Positions 26,681 to 35,736 of a stretch of DNA of 64,000 nucleotides are shown in pieces. Position numbers and translations under genes: made by a program. The notes under the pieces were generated by a model that was given only the letters and a program-made list of their open reading frames with translations, did no database searches and was not told the DNA's origin. How positions within the stretch are numbered: position 1 is the first letter of the stretch; each line of letters begins with the position of its first letter. The stretch spans positions 1 through 64,000 of the forward strand of contig CAMJRX010000003.1 of the NCBI GenBank assembly GCA_946408355.1, in the 5' to 3' direction. Source of the DNA: an uncultured Selenomonadales bacterium. GTDB taxonomy: Bacteria > Bacillota > Negativicutes > Selenomonadales > Selenomonadaceae.

Positions 26681-27350
26681 GCTTTACGATACGAGCGGCA
26701 ACGGTTATATCGTGGTCGAAGTTAGCGAATTTTATTGCAATGATTATCACGCGTACTTCGCCAAAACCGGCAAGGATACTTATCTGCGCGACTTCGCCGA
26801 GCTGTTTTATACCGTTCAAGATATGCAAAAAGGAAGTCAACCAACCGACGACGGCAATTTACTTTTGACGCCGGAAGAAAAAGACGAACTGATTGCGAAA
26901 AATCCCGCCGCTGAAAAATGGATTCGTCCGTTTTTGGGCGCAAAGGAATTTATTCAAAATATCCCGCGCTATTGTCTGTGGCTTGAGGATTGTCCGCCAA
27001 ATGAATTGCGCAAAATGCCGCTCGTATATCAGCGCGTGGAAAAAGTTCGCGAATTCCGTTTGGCAAGCAAAAAAGCCGCAACTCGTCGCGACTCCGCTAC
27101 GTCCTGGCTTTTTCAAGAACGACGCCAGCCTAAGACCGATTATCTTTTGGTGTCGTGTGTAAGTTCTGAACTCCGCTAATATATTCCGATTGGTTGTATT
27201 TCAAGTAACGTTATCTGTAGCGACGCAAATCATATAGTTATGGCGGCTTACGACTTCTCAAAAAACATGACGGAAGCGCAAATGAAAGTTGCCTTCCTAA
27301 ACATATATCAACGCTTGAAAAATTTTGACGAACTTTATAAATCGATTTGA
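26673..27350 (+). pseudogene. C-terminal fragment of an MmeI-like (type IIG/IIL) DNA methyltransferase, chimeric
   Basis: The frame from ATG 26673 starts with about 50 unassigned residues (MIKLYDTSGNGYIVVEVSEF), then enters MmeI-type target-recognition sequence: PTDDGNLLLTPEEKDELI, KWIRPFLGAKEFIQNIPRYC, WLEDCPPNELRKMPLVYQRV and EFRLASKKAATRRDSATS. A TAA at 27177-27179 interrupts it, and the frame continues YIPIGCISSNVICSDANHIV, then an unrelated tail ending KNFDELYKSI. Nuclease and methyltransferase domains are absent. It is scrap from a restriction-modification gene, joined at both ends to other DNA. Confidence 0.7.
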
Positions 27351-27370
27351 ATTTCGGAGGAGGGTTAAAT

Positions 27371-30300
27371 TTGGCTAAACGAAATATTTTTGAAATGCTC
27401 GGTTTGGAATTTGATCCTCCCGACAACGTGAAAAAAATTCGCGCCGCCTATGAGGCTTGGAAAAAACGGTTGACGACTGAGCAAAATACAATGGTTGACC
27501 CGACGAGATTAGCGGAAATACGTTCGGAATTGCAAATGGACGATTACATTGCGCTGACGATTGACAACCCGCGATTTCGACAGCAGGCGGCGGAGTCTTT
27601 AAAGCGTCAACGTATAGAGGAATTGCGGCTTTATATCGACTTACAGCGAGGCAATACGCAGGGCACGTTGCAAGTTAATCAATCGCAAATTCGGCAGATA
27701 CGCGACAAGTTGCGACTAAGTCCGGCGACGATTGAGGCGACGTATAAAGAACAGGGCTTTGAGATAAAACCGGCGAAGACCGCGCAGAAAATTTTGGCGA
27801 CGCTGAATAATTTTTTCCTGAATGATTCGGTAATGGATGAGTTGCGGAAAAATTTTGCGGCTTTCCAACTTGTCCCCGATGAAAAAAATTTCGCGTGGTC
27901 TGCAAATGTTCACGACCTCTACGAGCTTGCATTTTATATCGAGAATCAAATTGAGCCGTCGCCAGATTTTTATCGCCGCCACCCGACTGACGACTTGCGA
28001 GAAATTTTCCGTGAAGCCGCCAAAAAAGTTTCCGCGCCAATTCCGCAGTGGCAATCGATTAAAGCTCTTATAAATCTTGCGCAGACTCAAGTTTTCAACA
28101 CCGACGACAGCCGCTTTAAATATGACCACTCGTTGAAGATTGAGACGCTTAACGATTTTTTTGCCAAAATAAAAGCAGCGCCCGATTTGTTTAAGCACGA
28201 CAATTATTTTGCTGACAACTGTATAAATCGAATTCAGCGCACGTTCCCGAACTTTTTAACATACGAGCAAAGTGCCGCGCTCTACAACAAGGCGGCGGGC
28301 TTGCTGAAAAATCCCTACGAATCGACGGGCGACGCGGGCGAAAATTCTTTTTGTGTGACGTGTGCTAACTGTGGAGCCTTTGAAATTTTCCGTACTCGTG
28401 AGGAAAGTGAGCGGGCGCATTGCAAAATCTGCGGCGAAAATTTTTTTATCGACTGTCCGAAATGCGGCAAGAAAATTCCTGCTACTGCTGACCGTTGCAC
28501 CGTTTGCGACTTTTCTATTGTGGAGTTTAAAAAGTTTTCAAATTACATTGGCGAGGCAAATTCAATGCTTGACCTCGTGGAGCAAGCCCGCAATGCCGAT
28601 GAGGACGTTCACATTGTAATGGCGGAAATTATAAAAATTTTGGCTAAAGCTAAGCTCCTCAAGCCCGAATCCAACGACTTAAAAAAATTGGAATGGCGCA
28701 TTAATAAAATTGCCGGCGAACTCAAGCGGCGCGAATTATTTGCTTGGGCTGATAAAAAGTTGCCGAGCTTGTCGATTGCGCCCGCCAAAGCCGTCAGCGA
28801 TTGCATTGAGATTTTGCGCAAGATTAAGGACTACAAGCCCGCACTTGACCGATTGAAATTAATTCCGCCCAAAGCCCCCAGCGCGATTGTCGCCACGCTT
28901 AGGGAAAATTATTCGCCCGCCTCAAGTATCGGAAAAATTTCTGTTAAGGCTAAGTCGACAGGCGTTGGCTCCACCGAGTCGAATTTAATCTGCAACATTT
29001 CTTGGCAAGTTCCCGCCGATTTGGGCTTGACTTACACGCTGATAAAAAAAGTTGACGGCGTGCCCAAAACTTATCGTGACGGCGAAATTTTGATTGAGAA
29101 TACCGACCGCCTCGAATTTACGGATTACGACGTTAAACCTGGCGTGCTTTACGGCTACGCGATTTTTTCTGTGCGACTTGGTACAATTTCCGCGCCGACG
29201 ACTACGACCGCCGCCCATTACAGCGACCTCGACGAGAAAAAATTAATCGCTAAGACGGAGGACGGCGCATGTAAATTTATTTGGCGTTTACCGTCGGAAA
29301 ATTGTTTAGGCGTGCGGATTTTGCGCAGTGACAGCGCGGGTAAAAGCGTCGTGGTTGCTGACTGTGTGCAATCGCCCTTCGTGGACAACAGCGTTAAAAA
29401 TCGCAAGCAATATCAATATCGTCTGCAATGCGTCTACTACGCCGCCGAAGATAATATTTCCAACAACGAAAAATATTTTGCCCGTCAAAGCTCCGATGAA
29501 ATTTTGCGCGGCGTGTGGAAGATTGAACGAACTTATAAATACAGTCACGGCTTGACAGTTAGCTTGACGCCCGAAAAGCCGCCTAAACCTGTTGATAATT
29601 TGATTTGCACTGTAAGGAGTGGGCGAGCGGCATTTCATTGGAAATCGACGGGCGATTTTACCATTTGGTTTAAAGAAGTTGTCAAAGAGTCCGCGCAGAT
29701 TGATAACAAAGTTTTTGCGTTGGATAAAGTCGACGAAATTTTAGGTAGTGGCGTTGTCTACAAAAAGGCGGAGAGTTCTGACGAGACTTGCGAATTTGCT
29801 TTAAGCGGCGATAATGTTAAAATTGCCGTCATCAGTGCAACGCGGGAATTTGGACTTATAAACGAAATTATAACTTGCGCGAATGTCGAGCCGTGCGAGA
29901 TTGACGCTAACAAAACGCAGATTGACGCGGGCGGCTTGAAACTCGTCTTAAAGAGCGTTCCGGAAAATCTTTACATGATTCATTACAAAATTAACACGAG
30001 CGACGCCGATGAACTTTACGCGACGATTGAGACGGCTAAGGCGCGGCAGATGAATAGAATTTACGCGGCGAAATATGCGCAGGATACTTTTATTTTGCAG
30101 ACGCATTTGCCGCCCAAAGAAATTTTTATTACGGTTATAGGCGAGTATAAATTTAGTGATGGAACGTCGGCTTATTGTGCGCCGAGCACTTTGACTTTGA
30201 ACAATCGCCCGAAGGAAATTATTTCGTATCGGCTGGAGTGGGGAACGAGCGGACTTTTTAAGAAAGAAATTCACGCTAAGGATTGCAAGCTGATAATCGA

Positions 30301-30577
30301 GAGCAACGCCAAATCTACGCCGAAAATGTCGTTGGTATGTCGAAGTGATGGGCGCATGAATATTGAGGAGGGCGATTCGACGACGCGCATATTAGGCACG
30401 GTTCGCGCATATCCTGAAGGCTACAGCGGCGGGCGGCTTGAAACTAATCTGCCCAATGAAATTTGGAAAGAAGTTTCGTCGGGAACCGTCGTCAAGCTCC
30501 TCACTTCCAAAGAGGATGAAAAGCGTTTTGAGCTTAAAGCGTCGCGCCCTGATAGTCTTATTGTTCCGAAGAAGTAG
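27371..30577 (+). CDS. Large J-like, zinc-ribbon and beta-sandwich protein of the Hsp70 locus
   Basis: The TTG at 27371 follows GGAGGAGGG and gives 1068 residues. Residues 1-35 (NIFEMLGLEFDPPDNVKKIR) look like a J domain without the HPD tripeptide. A long helical region follows. Around residue 325 there are two zinc ribbons (CVTCANCGAFEIF...CKICG; CPKCGKKIPATADRCTVC). From about 520 there are repeated beta-sandwich units with fibronectin III-like strands (NLICNISWQVPADLGLTYTL). There is no signal peptide or membrane helix. It sits between Hsp70 and a GTPase gene and may be the client-binding scaffold of the system. The domain assignment is partial and by eye. Confidence 0.65.
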   Translation: MAKRNIFEMLGLEFDPPDNVKKIRAAYEAWKKRLTTEQNTMVDPTRLAEIRSELQMDDYIALTIDNPRFRQQAAESLKRQRIEELRLYIDLQRGNTQGTLQVNQSQIRQIRDKLRLSPATIEATYKEQGFEIKPAKTAQKILATLNNFFLNDSVMDELRKNFAAFQLVPDEKNFAWSANVHDLYELAFYIENQIEPSPDFYRRHPTDDLREIFREAAKKVSAPIPQWQSIKALINLAQTQVFNTDDSRFKYDHSLKIETLNDFFAKIKAAPDLFKHDNYFADNCINRIQRTFPNFLTYEQSAALYNKAAGLLKNPYESTGDAGENSFCVTCANCGAFEIFRTREESERAHCKICGENFFIDCPKCGKKIPATADRCTVCDFSIVEFKKFSNYIGEANSMLDLVEQARNADEDVHIVMAEIIKILAKAKLLKPESNDLKKLEWRINKIAGELKRRELFAWADKKLPSLSIAPAKAVSDCIEILRKIKDYKPALDRLKLIPPKAPSAIVATLRENYSPASSIGKISVKAKSTGVGSTESNLICNISWQVPADLGLTYTLIKKVDGVPKTYRDGEILIENTDRLEFTDYDVKPGVLYGYAIFSVRLGTISAPTTTTAAHYSDLDEKKLIAKTEDGACKFIWRLPSENCLGVRILRSDSAGKSVVVADCVQSPFVDNSVKNRKQYQYRLQCVYYAAEDNISNNEKYFARQSSDEILRGVWKIERTYKYSHGLTVSLTPEKPPKPVDNLICTVRSGRAAFHWKSTGDFTIWFKEVVKESAQIDNKVFALDKVDEILGSGVVYKKAESSDETCEFALSGDNVKIAVISATREFGLINEIITCANVEPCEIDANKTQIDAGGLKLVLKSVPENLYMIHYKINTSDADELYATIETAKARQMNRIYAAKYAQDTFILQTHLPPKEIFITVIGEYKFSDGTSAYCAPSTLTLNNRPKEIISYRLEWGTSGLFKKEIHAKDCKLIIESNAKSTPKMSLVCRSDGRMNIEEGDSTTRILGTVRAYPEGYSGGRLETNLPNEIWKEVSSGTVVKLLTSKEDEKRFELKASRPDSLIVPKK

Positions 30578-30648
30578 GTAATTAGGTTAAGAGGTTATTA
30601 GAACTAATTCCCTAATTACCTCTTAACCTATTTCCCTAAAAATCGACC
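30575..30648 (+). repeat. Octamer-periodic palindromic intergenic element, copy A
   Basis: Starting at the TAG stop of the preceding gene: TAGGTAAT TAGGTTAA GAGGTTAT, a centre near TAGAACTA, then ATTCCCTA ATTACCTC TTAACCTA TTTCCCTA and the end AAAATCG. GGTTAAGAGGT pairs with ACCTCTTAACC, and AGGTAATTAGG with CCTAATTACCT, so two alternative hairpins can form. The same element occurs near 51567 and 52982. Confidence 0.75.
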
Positions 30649-30664
30649 GAAGGGAGATTTTTCA

Positions 30665-31813
30665 ATGTTTAGCAAGTCGGCGGCAATTTGTCCGCACTGT
30701 CTAAGGGAATTAAAATTGAGCGGCATGAAATTTTACTGTGTCCCCGACGAAGACAATCGCCACGAAGTTAAGCTGTCGTTCACCGATAAATTTAGAGGGC
30801 GGCTCCCCGTCTGCAAAAGAAAATTCTGCAGGAATCACGGCTTGACGATTCGCGAGGCAGCTTGCAAGCATTGTGGAGAACCGCTCCCGCCGCAACTTTT
30901 ATTCCACGATAAATATTTAAGTTTCTGCGCGGTCGGCGTGTCTGGTGCGGGCAAGTCAAGCTACATGACGACGCTTTTACACGAGCTAAAATATTCGGGG
31001 TTGCCGTGGATTTTGCAAGCAATGGACGTGGATACGACACGGCGGGCACAACTCAACGAACAATACGTTTACGAGGAACGGCATTGCTTGAGAGGAACGG
31101 AGGCGGGCGTTTCACCTAAGCCACAACTTTGGACGATTATGGACAATTCAGTTAAGGGCGAAAAAATTCCAACATACGCGCTAACAATTTACGACGGCGC
31201 GGGCGAAGATTGCGAACGCATTGATTATACGCCGCTGGACGCAAAGATAAGCCGTTACTTGTCAGGCGCAAGAATGTTGTTGATAATGTTCGACCCGTTG
31301 TTATTGTCAAGCGTGCGCGTGGAGCTTTCCAGAGAAACTTTGAACTCCTCAATGGCGACCGAACGTCAAACGAGTGCGCCGGGAAATATGGTTAACATGG
31401 TGAATTCGTTGGCAAATTATATCCGCCGCAACTGCAACATTCCGCCTGGCAAAAAGATTGACCGCCGCGCCGCCGTCGTCTTAACCAAACTTGACGCATT
31501 AACCGAAATGCTTAACGGTTTTTCTTCCGGCTCAACGATTCTTAAAGAAAGTCCTCACGTACAAAATCGCGGCTTCGTCGAATCTGATAGCGTAATGGTT
31601 GACTTGGAAATACGCGATTGGCTAACACGGCAGGGCGAAACGGCTTTTCTCGGCGCGATTGATGCAAATTTTAAAGACGTGCGAGTTTTCGGAGTGTCAA
31701 GTTTTGGACGTCCGCCTGATTCTCGTAAACGTCTTGCCAAAATTCGACCGCACAGAGTTTTAGATCCGTTAATGTGGATGCTTGCCAGCGAAGGCATTAT
31801 CCCGACGATTTAA
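30665..31813 (+). CDS. TRAFAC-type GTPase with N-terminal zinc ribbons
   Basis: The 382-residue protein begins with Cys-rich ribbons (ICPHCLREL; CKRKFCRNHG; CKHCGEPLPP), then a P-loop FCAVGVSGAGKSSYMTTLL (about residue 97). It has a Walker B-like YALTIYDGAGEDCE (DxAGE), an NKxD-like VVLTKLDAL and a terminal VFGVSSFGRPP. This fits the TRAFAC-clade GTPases found in bacterial NTP-dependent conflict systems. The start follows GAAGGGAG. Its substrate is unknown. Cotranscription with an Hsp70 and a zinc-ribbon scaffold suggests that GTP hydrolysis gates a chaperone complex; this is inference. Confidence 0.75.
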   Translation: MFSKSAAICPHCLRELKLSGMKFYCVPDEDNRHEVKLSFTDKFRGRLPVCKRKFCRNHGLTIREAACKHCGEPLPPQLLFHDKYLSFCAVGVSGAGKSSYMTTLLHELKYSGLPWILQAMDVDTTRRAQLNEQYVYEERHCLRGTEAGVSPKPQLWTIMDNSVKGEKIPTYALTIYDGAGEDCERIDYTPLDAKISRYLSGARMLLIMFDPLLLSSVRVELSRETLNSSMATERQTSAPGNMVNMVNSLANYIRRNCNIPPGKKIDRRAAVVLTKLDALTEMLNGFSSGSTILKESPHVQNRGFVESDSVMVDLEIRDWLTRQGETAFLGAIDANFKDVRVFGVSSFGRPPDSRKRLAKIRPHRVLDPLMWMLASEGIIPTI

Positions 31814-31825
31814 GGAGTGATTCCT

Positions 31826-32413
31826 TTGAAAAAATTTTTAGCTGTATTCTTTGCAATAATTTTGTTGACGACGACCGCTCAAGCCGCTGAACCCGTGCGC
31901 ATTGCCCGTTTGCCAATAATTTTTCAACGCGCAATCCCCGACAATGATACTTGCGCCGAACTCGAAACTATTCTTTCTCGCGCAGTTCACATTCCGCTAA
32001 ACGGAACTTTACAGCTCGTTGAATATTTGCCGCCAAAAAATTCTGCGAAAGTTTTAGGCGACATGTGGCAAGATATGCGCACCAAAAATAAAAAGGCGAA
32101 ACTCCAAGACGCAATGCGCCCGCTCGCCCAAAAACTTAACGCAGATATTATTGTTTGCCCCGTTCTAAATCAGTACAGCCAATACGTCGCAATTTCTTCT
32201 AGTTGGAGTGGCGAAAATTATATGGTAAGCAATGTTCGCTTTGAATTGATTGTTTACGACCGCCGCACCGACGAATTGATTGACAAAAAAGCCTCACAGA
32301 TTTACAACGATTCATACAGCCTGCGCGGCACGGCGTCTTTCCTGTCAAAAATTTGTTTAGATAGAGTTATTGAGAGTACTAAATTACGTCAACGCATAAT
32401 TGCCATAAGGTAG
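31826..32413 (+). CDS. Secreted protein of the Hsp70/GTPase locus, unknown function
   Basis: The 195-residue protein has a clear signal peptide (MKKFLAVFFAIILLTTTAQA, cleavage before AEPV), then a mixed alpha/beta domain (RIARLPIIFQRAIPDNDTCA, LAQKLNADIIVCPVLNQYSQ, VRFELIVYDRRTDELIDKKA). The layout resembles periplasmic proteins of the DUF799/TolB-N-like type that detect or bind the envelope, but I cannot name it. The TTG at 31826 follows AAGGAGTGATTCC. It is the last gene of the locus and the only exported one. Confidence 0.7.
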   Translation: MKKFLAVFFAIILLTTTAQAAEPVRIARLPIIFQRAIPDNDTCAELETILSRAVHIPLNGTLQLVEYLPPKNSAKVLGDMWQDMRTKNKKAKLQDAMRPLAQKLNADIIVCPVLNQYSQYVAISSSWSGENYMVSNVRFELIVYDRRTDELIDKKASQIYNDSYSLRGTASFLSKICLDRVIESTKLRQRIIAIR

Positions 32414-32418
32414 AAATT

Positions 32419-33717
32419 TTAATGCAGATATTTATCCAACAATGCCTCGTAGTCGGGTATTGGCAACGGGCGCGAGAAAAAATAACCTTGAATTGCCACG
32501 TCGCCCAAGCTAGACACGTAATCCATTTGCGCTTTAGTTTCCACGCCTTCAATTACAATGCTCATGCCCAATTCCTCTGCCAATTCGACGATAAATTTTA
32601 AGATTATCGCCACGCGCTTAGATTTTTCCAATTCGCGGATAAATGCCATGTCGACTTTGAGAGTATCAAGCGGCATGTCTTTTAGCATGTTCAGCGACGA
32701 ATAGCCCGACCCAAAGTCATCCATTAAAATCGAAAATCCTAATTCTCGGAACGTAGAAATCATATCGAGGAGTTGGAGCTGATTATCGGTGTACGCGCTT
32801 TCTGTTACTTCCAATTTTAACATCCACGGTTCCAAGTCGTATTTTTCCAGCAACGTTGCGAGGAAGTCAGGCAAGTCTAAGCTGTAGAAATTTAGCCGCG
32901 ATAAGTTAACGGAAATGGGAACGACCTCTTTACCTTCGTCGAGGCGTTTACGTTGAAGTCTACACGCTTCCTCCCAAACAAAGCGGTCAAGGCGCACGAT
33001 AAAGCCATTGCGTTCAAAGACGGGAATAAATTTGCCGGGAGAAACCATGCCGTGTATCGGATGAAACCAACGGACAAGAGCTTCTGCACTGGCGACGGTA
33101 TTTTTATGCGGGTCGTAAATCGGCTGAAGATAAATCGTAAACTGATTCTCCAAAAGGGCGGCTTCCATGTTGCCGGTTATAAGTTGTTCTTCAATCATTT
33201 GCTCGCGCATTTTTGCATCGTAGTAAGCGTAGCGCGTAACATAATTTCCTTTGATTCGCCGAAGTGCCATACCTGCGCGGTCGCACATTTGGTCAATCGG
33301 CAACTTAATACTTTCAACGGGATAAATACCCGCAAAAAATAAAATGTTGTGGCTAATGTGGAGAGATTGAATTCGAGTATCGAGGTCTTTAATAATTTGC
33401 TCAATTTTAAGTTCATCACTCGGCACGCACAAAATAAAATGGTCAGCTTCAGCGCGACAACTTATGGAAGTTCGCGGATTTAATGTTGCCTTAAAATAAT
33501 CTGCCGCCGCCCGCAAAATCAAATTACCTGTGTCGACGTGGAATAAATCATTAATTATTTTAAAGCAACTTATATCCATGCAGACGATACTATATTTAAC
33601 GTCGTAACGGGCACCCAAAAGTAATGTCGCTTCCCGATAAAAAGCCTCGCGATTATAAAGCCCCGTCAATGAATCAAACTTGCTGCCGATTATCGGCAAA
33701 ACTCCTTCTGCTCGCAA
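32419..33717 (-). CDS. Cyclic-di-GMP phosphodiesterase: degenerate GGDEF plus EAL
   Basis: The 432-residue protein has a GGDEF fold (SLTGLYNREAFYREA, IVCMDISCFKIINDLF) whose signature is replaced by RAEADHFIL, so cyclase activity is unlikely. The EAL domain keeps SAEALVRWFHP, NLSRLNF, KLEVTESA, LMDDFGSGYSSLNML, KVDMAFI, VIEGVET and QGYFFSRPL, all consistent with an active phosphodiesterase. No membrane segment or sensor domain is present. The TTG start at 33717 follows GAGGGGAG. It is convergent with the secreted-protein gene, with five bases between the stops. Confidence 0.9.
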   Translation of the reverse strand: MRAEGVLPIIGSKFDSLTGLYNREAFYREATLLLGARYDVKYSIVCMDISCFKIINDLFHVDTGNLILRAAADYFKATLNPRTSISCRAEADHFILCVPSDELKIEQIIKDLDTRIQSLHISHNILFFAGIYPVESIKLPIDQMCDRAGMALRRIKGNYVTRYAYYDAKMREQMIEEQLITGNMEAALLENQFTIYLQPIYDPHKNTVASAEALVRWFHPIHGMVSPGKFIPVFERNGFIVRLDRFVWEEACRLQRKRLDEGKEVVPISVNLSRLNFYSLDLPDFLATLLEKYDLEPWMLKLEVTESAYTDNQLQLLDMISTFRELGFSILMDDFGSGYSSLNMLKDMPLDTLKVDMAFIRELEKSKRVAIILKFIVELAEELGMSIVIEGVETKAQMDYVSSLGDVAIQGYFFSRPLPIPDYEALLDKYLH

Positions 33718-33773
33718 TGCAATCGCTCCCCTCGCCTTTTAAAATTTTTTTCAACTATTCAACGTGAAAAAAT

Positions 33774-33808
33774 AAATCCCTGCTGAAATATGCGGGGATT
33801 TTAGCTTT
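33774..33808 (+). terminator. Hairpin in the thrS leader, terminator-like
   Basis: AAATCCCTGC pairs with GCGGGGATTT around TGAAATAT, followed by TAGCTTTT. It lies in the 5' region of thrS and upstream of the divergent EAL gene. It could attenuate thrS. I see no T-box sequence. Confidence 0.45.
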
Positions 33809-33896
33809 TAAGCTCCGACTAATCAACGGGCTTTCGACTTTAAGCAGGAAAAATTTTTCATTGCCCGAATCAAAGCAAACAAAGGAGGCTAAATAA

Positions 33897-35681
33897 ATGG
33901 CAACAATTATAACTAAAGACGGAAGTTTAGCGGAAGTCGAAGGCGCGGAAGCTTTGCACGCACTAAGACACACCGCCTCGCATATCATGGCGCAAGCGAT
34001 AAAACATCTCTACGGCGGCGCAGACGGTAAAGGCGTTCAACTGGCTATTGGTCCGGCGATTGATACCGGTTTTTACTACGACATTGACACCGAGAAAAAA
34101 ATTACCGACGAAGACCTCGCCGACATCGAACGCGAAATGAAAAATATCGTCAAGCAAAATCTCAAGCTGGAACGTTCGACACTTTCACGAGCCGACGCGC
34201 TGAAAAAATTTGGCGACGAGGGCGAAATTTATAAAGTTGAACTGATAGAGGCTCTGCCCGAAGACGCGGAAATTTCTCTGTTCACACAGGGCGATTTTAC
34301 TGACTTGTGCGCAGGTCCTCACGTTCAATCGACGGGCAAAGTTAAGGCGTTTAAGTTAATGTCGATTGCGGGCGCGTATTGGCGCGGCGACGAACATAAT
34401 AAAATGCTCCAGCGCATTTACGGCACGGCGTTTGAAACTAAAGACGAGCTAAAAGATTATCTGCACATGCTGGAGGAGGCGGCGCGTCGTGACCACCGTA
34501 AACTTGGCAAGGAATTAGATTTATTCAGCTTGCATGACGAAGGTCCCGGCTTCCCGTTTTTCCACCCCAACGGCATGATTATTCAAAATGAGCTGTTAAA
34601 TTATTGGCGCGAAGTTCATCGCCGTTACGGTTATCAAGAAATTAAGACGCCGATAATTTTAAATCGCAAGCTCTGGGAAACTTCTGGGCACTGGGATCAT
34701 TACAAAGAAAATATGTACTTCACTAAGATTGACGAGGAAGATTATGCCGTTAAGCCCATGAATTGTCCTGGTAGTATGTTGGTTTACAATACGCACGTGC
34801 ATAGCTATCGCGACTTGCCGTTGAAGTTGGCGGAATTGGGATTAGTTCACCGACACGAGAAAAGCGGCGTTTTGCACGGCTTGTTTAGGGTTCGCAACTT
34901 TACTCAGGACGACGCACATATTTACATGACGCCCGCGCAGGTTGAGCCGGAAATCCAAAAGACGATTGACTTATTCGACGAGGTTTATAAAACTTTTGGA
35001 TTGACTTACAAAGCTGAACTGTCGACGCGCCCCGAAAATTCAATGGGTGACGACGCAACTTGGGAATTGGCGACTAATGCCTTGCAAAAAGCTTTGGAAC
35101 ATCGCGGGCTTGATTATGTCGTTAACGAGGGCGACGGCGCGTTTTATGGTCCGAAGATTGACTTTCACTTGAAAGATTCAATCGGTAGAACGTGGCAATG
35201 CGGAACGATTCAGCTTGACATGCTCTTGCCCGAAAAGTTCGACTTAAATTATATCGGCGAGGACGGAGAAAAACATCGTCCGATTATGGTTCACCGCGTT
35301 GTTTACGGCAGTATTGAGCGGTTCATTGGCATTCTTATCGAAAATTATGCGGGCGCGTTCCCTGTGTGGTTGGCTCCCGTTCAGATAAAACTTTTGCCGA
35401 TAACCGACAATCATCTTGCCTACGCTAAAGAACTTGCCGATAAATTTTTCGCGCTCAAGTTCCGCGCAGAAATCGACGACCGCAACGAGAAAATCAATAA
35501 AAAAATTCGCGACAGCCAAGTCCGTAAAATTCCATACACGATTGTTATCGGCGACAAGGAAGTTGAGACGGGCATTTTGCCGATTAGAAAATACAGCGCA
35601 AAAGATAACGTTTCAATGAGCGTCGACGAATTTATTGCTTACGTTCAAAATAAAATTTCCACACGCGACCAAAACTTTTAA
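33897..35681 (+). CDS. thrS: Threonyl-tRNA synthetase without TGS domain
   Basis: The 594-residue protein starts MATIITKDGSLAEVEGAEAL and goes straight to the second additional domain (LRHTASHIMAQAIKHLYGG, editing motifs HASHIMAQ-like and YYDID). The class II core has motif 2 FRVRNFTQDDAHIY, zinc ligands in MNCPGSML and the His residues, and motif 3 near SIERFIGILIENYAG; an anticodon-binding domain follows. Normal ThrRS is about 640 residues with a TGS domain of about 60 at the N-terminus, absent here. The ATG follows AAAGGAGG. A second full-length ThrRS elsewhere cannot be excluded. Confidence 0.94.
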   Translation: MATIITKDGSLAEVEGAEALHALRHTASHIMAQAIKHLYGGADGKGVQLAIGPAIDTGFYYDIDTEKKITDEDLADIEREMKNIVKQNLKLERSTLSRADALKKFGDEGEIYKVELIEALPEDAEISLFTQGDFTDLCAGPHVQSTGKVKAFKLMSIAGAYWRGDEHNKMLQRIYGTAFETKDELKDYLHMLEEAARRDHRKLGKELDLFSLHDEGPGFPFFHPNGMIIQNELLNYWREVHRRYGYQEIKTPIILNRKLWETSGHWDHYKENMYFTKIDEEDYAVKPMNCPGSMLVYNTHVHSYRDLPLKLAELGLVHRHEKSGVLHGLFRVRNFTQDDAHIYMTPAQVEPEIQKTIDLFDEVYKTFGLTYKAELSTRPENSMGDDATWELATNALQKALEHRGLDYVVNEGDGAFYGPKIDFHLKDSIGRTWQCGTIQLDMLLPEKFDLNYIGEDGEKHRPIMVHRVVYGSIERFIGILIENYAGAFPVWLAPVQIKLLPITDNHLAYAKELADKFFALKFRAEIDDRNEKINKKIRDSQVRKIPYTIVIGDKEVETGILPIRKYSAKDNVSMSVDEFIAYVQNKISTRDQNF

Positions 35682-35699
35682 AATAATTTTAGACAACAA

Positions 35700-35736
35700 A
35701 AAAGCGACGGGATAATTTCTCGCCGCTTAATTTTTT
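35700..35736. terminator. Bidirectional terminator between thrS and the rhodanese gene
   Basis: AAGCGACGGGA pairs imperfectly with TCTCGCCGCTT around TAATT, with an A-run on one side and T7 on the other, between convergent genes. Confidence 0.75.

Noticed and set aside
33720..33896. T-box riboswitch before thrS
   Set aside because: No T-box core (TGGNACCGCG-like) or specifier-loop structure could be seen; only one terminator-like hairpin.
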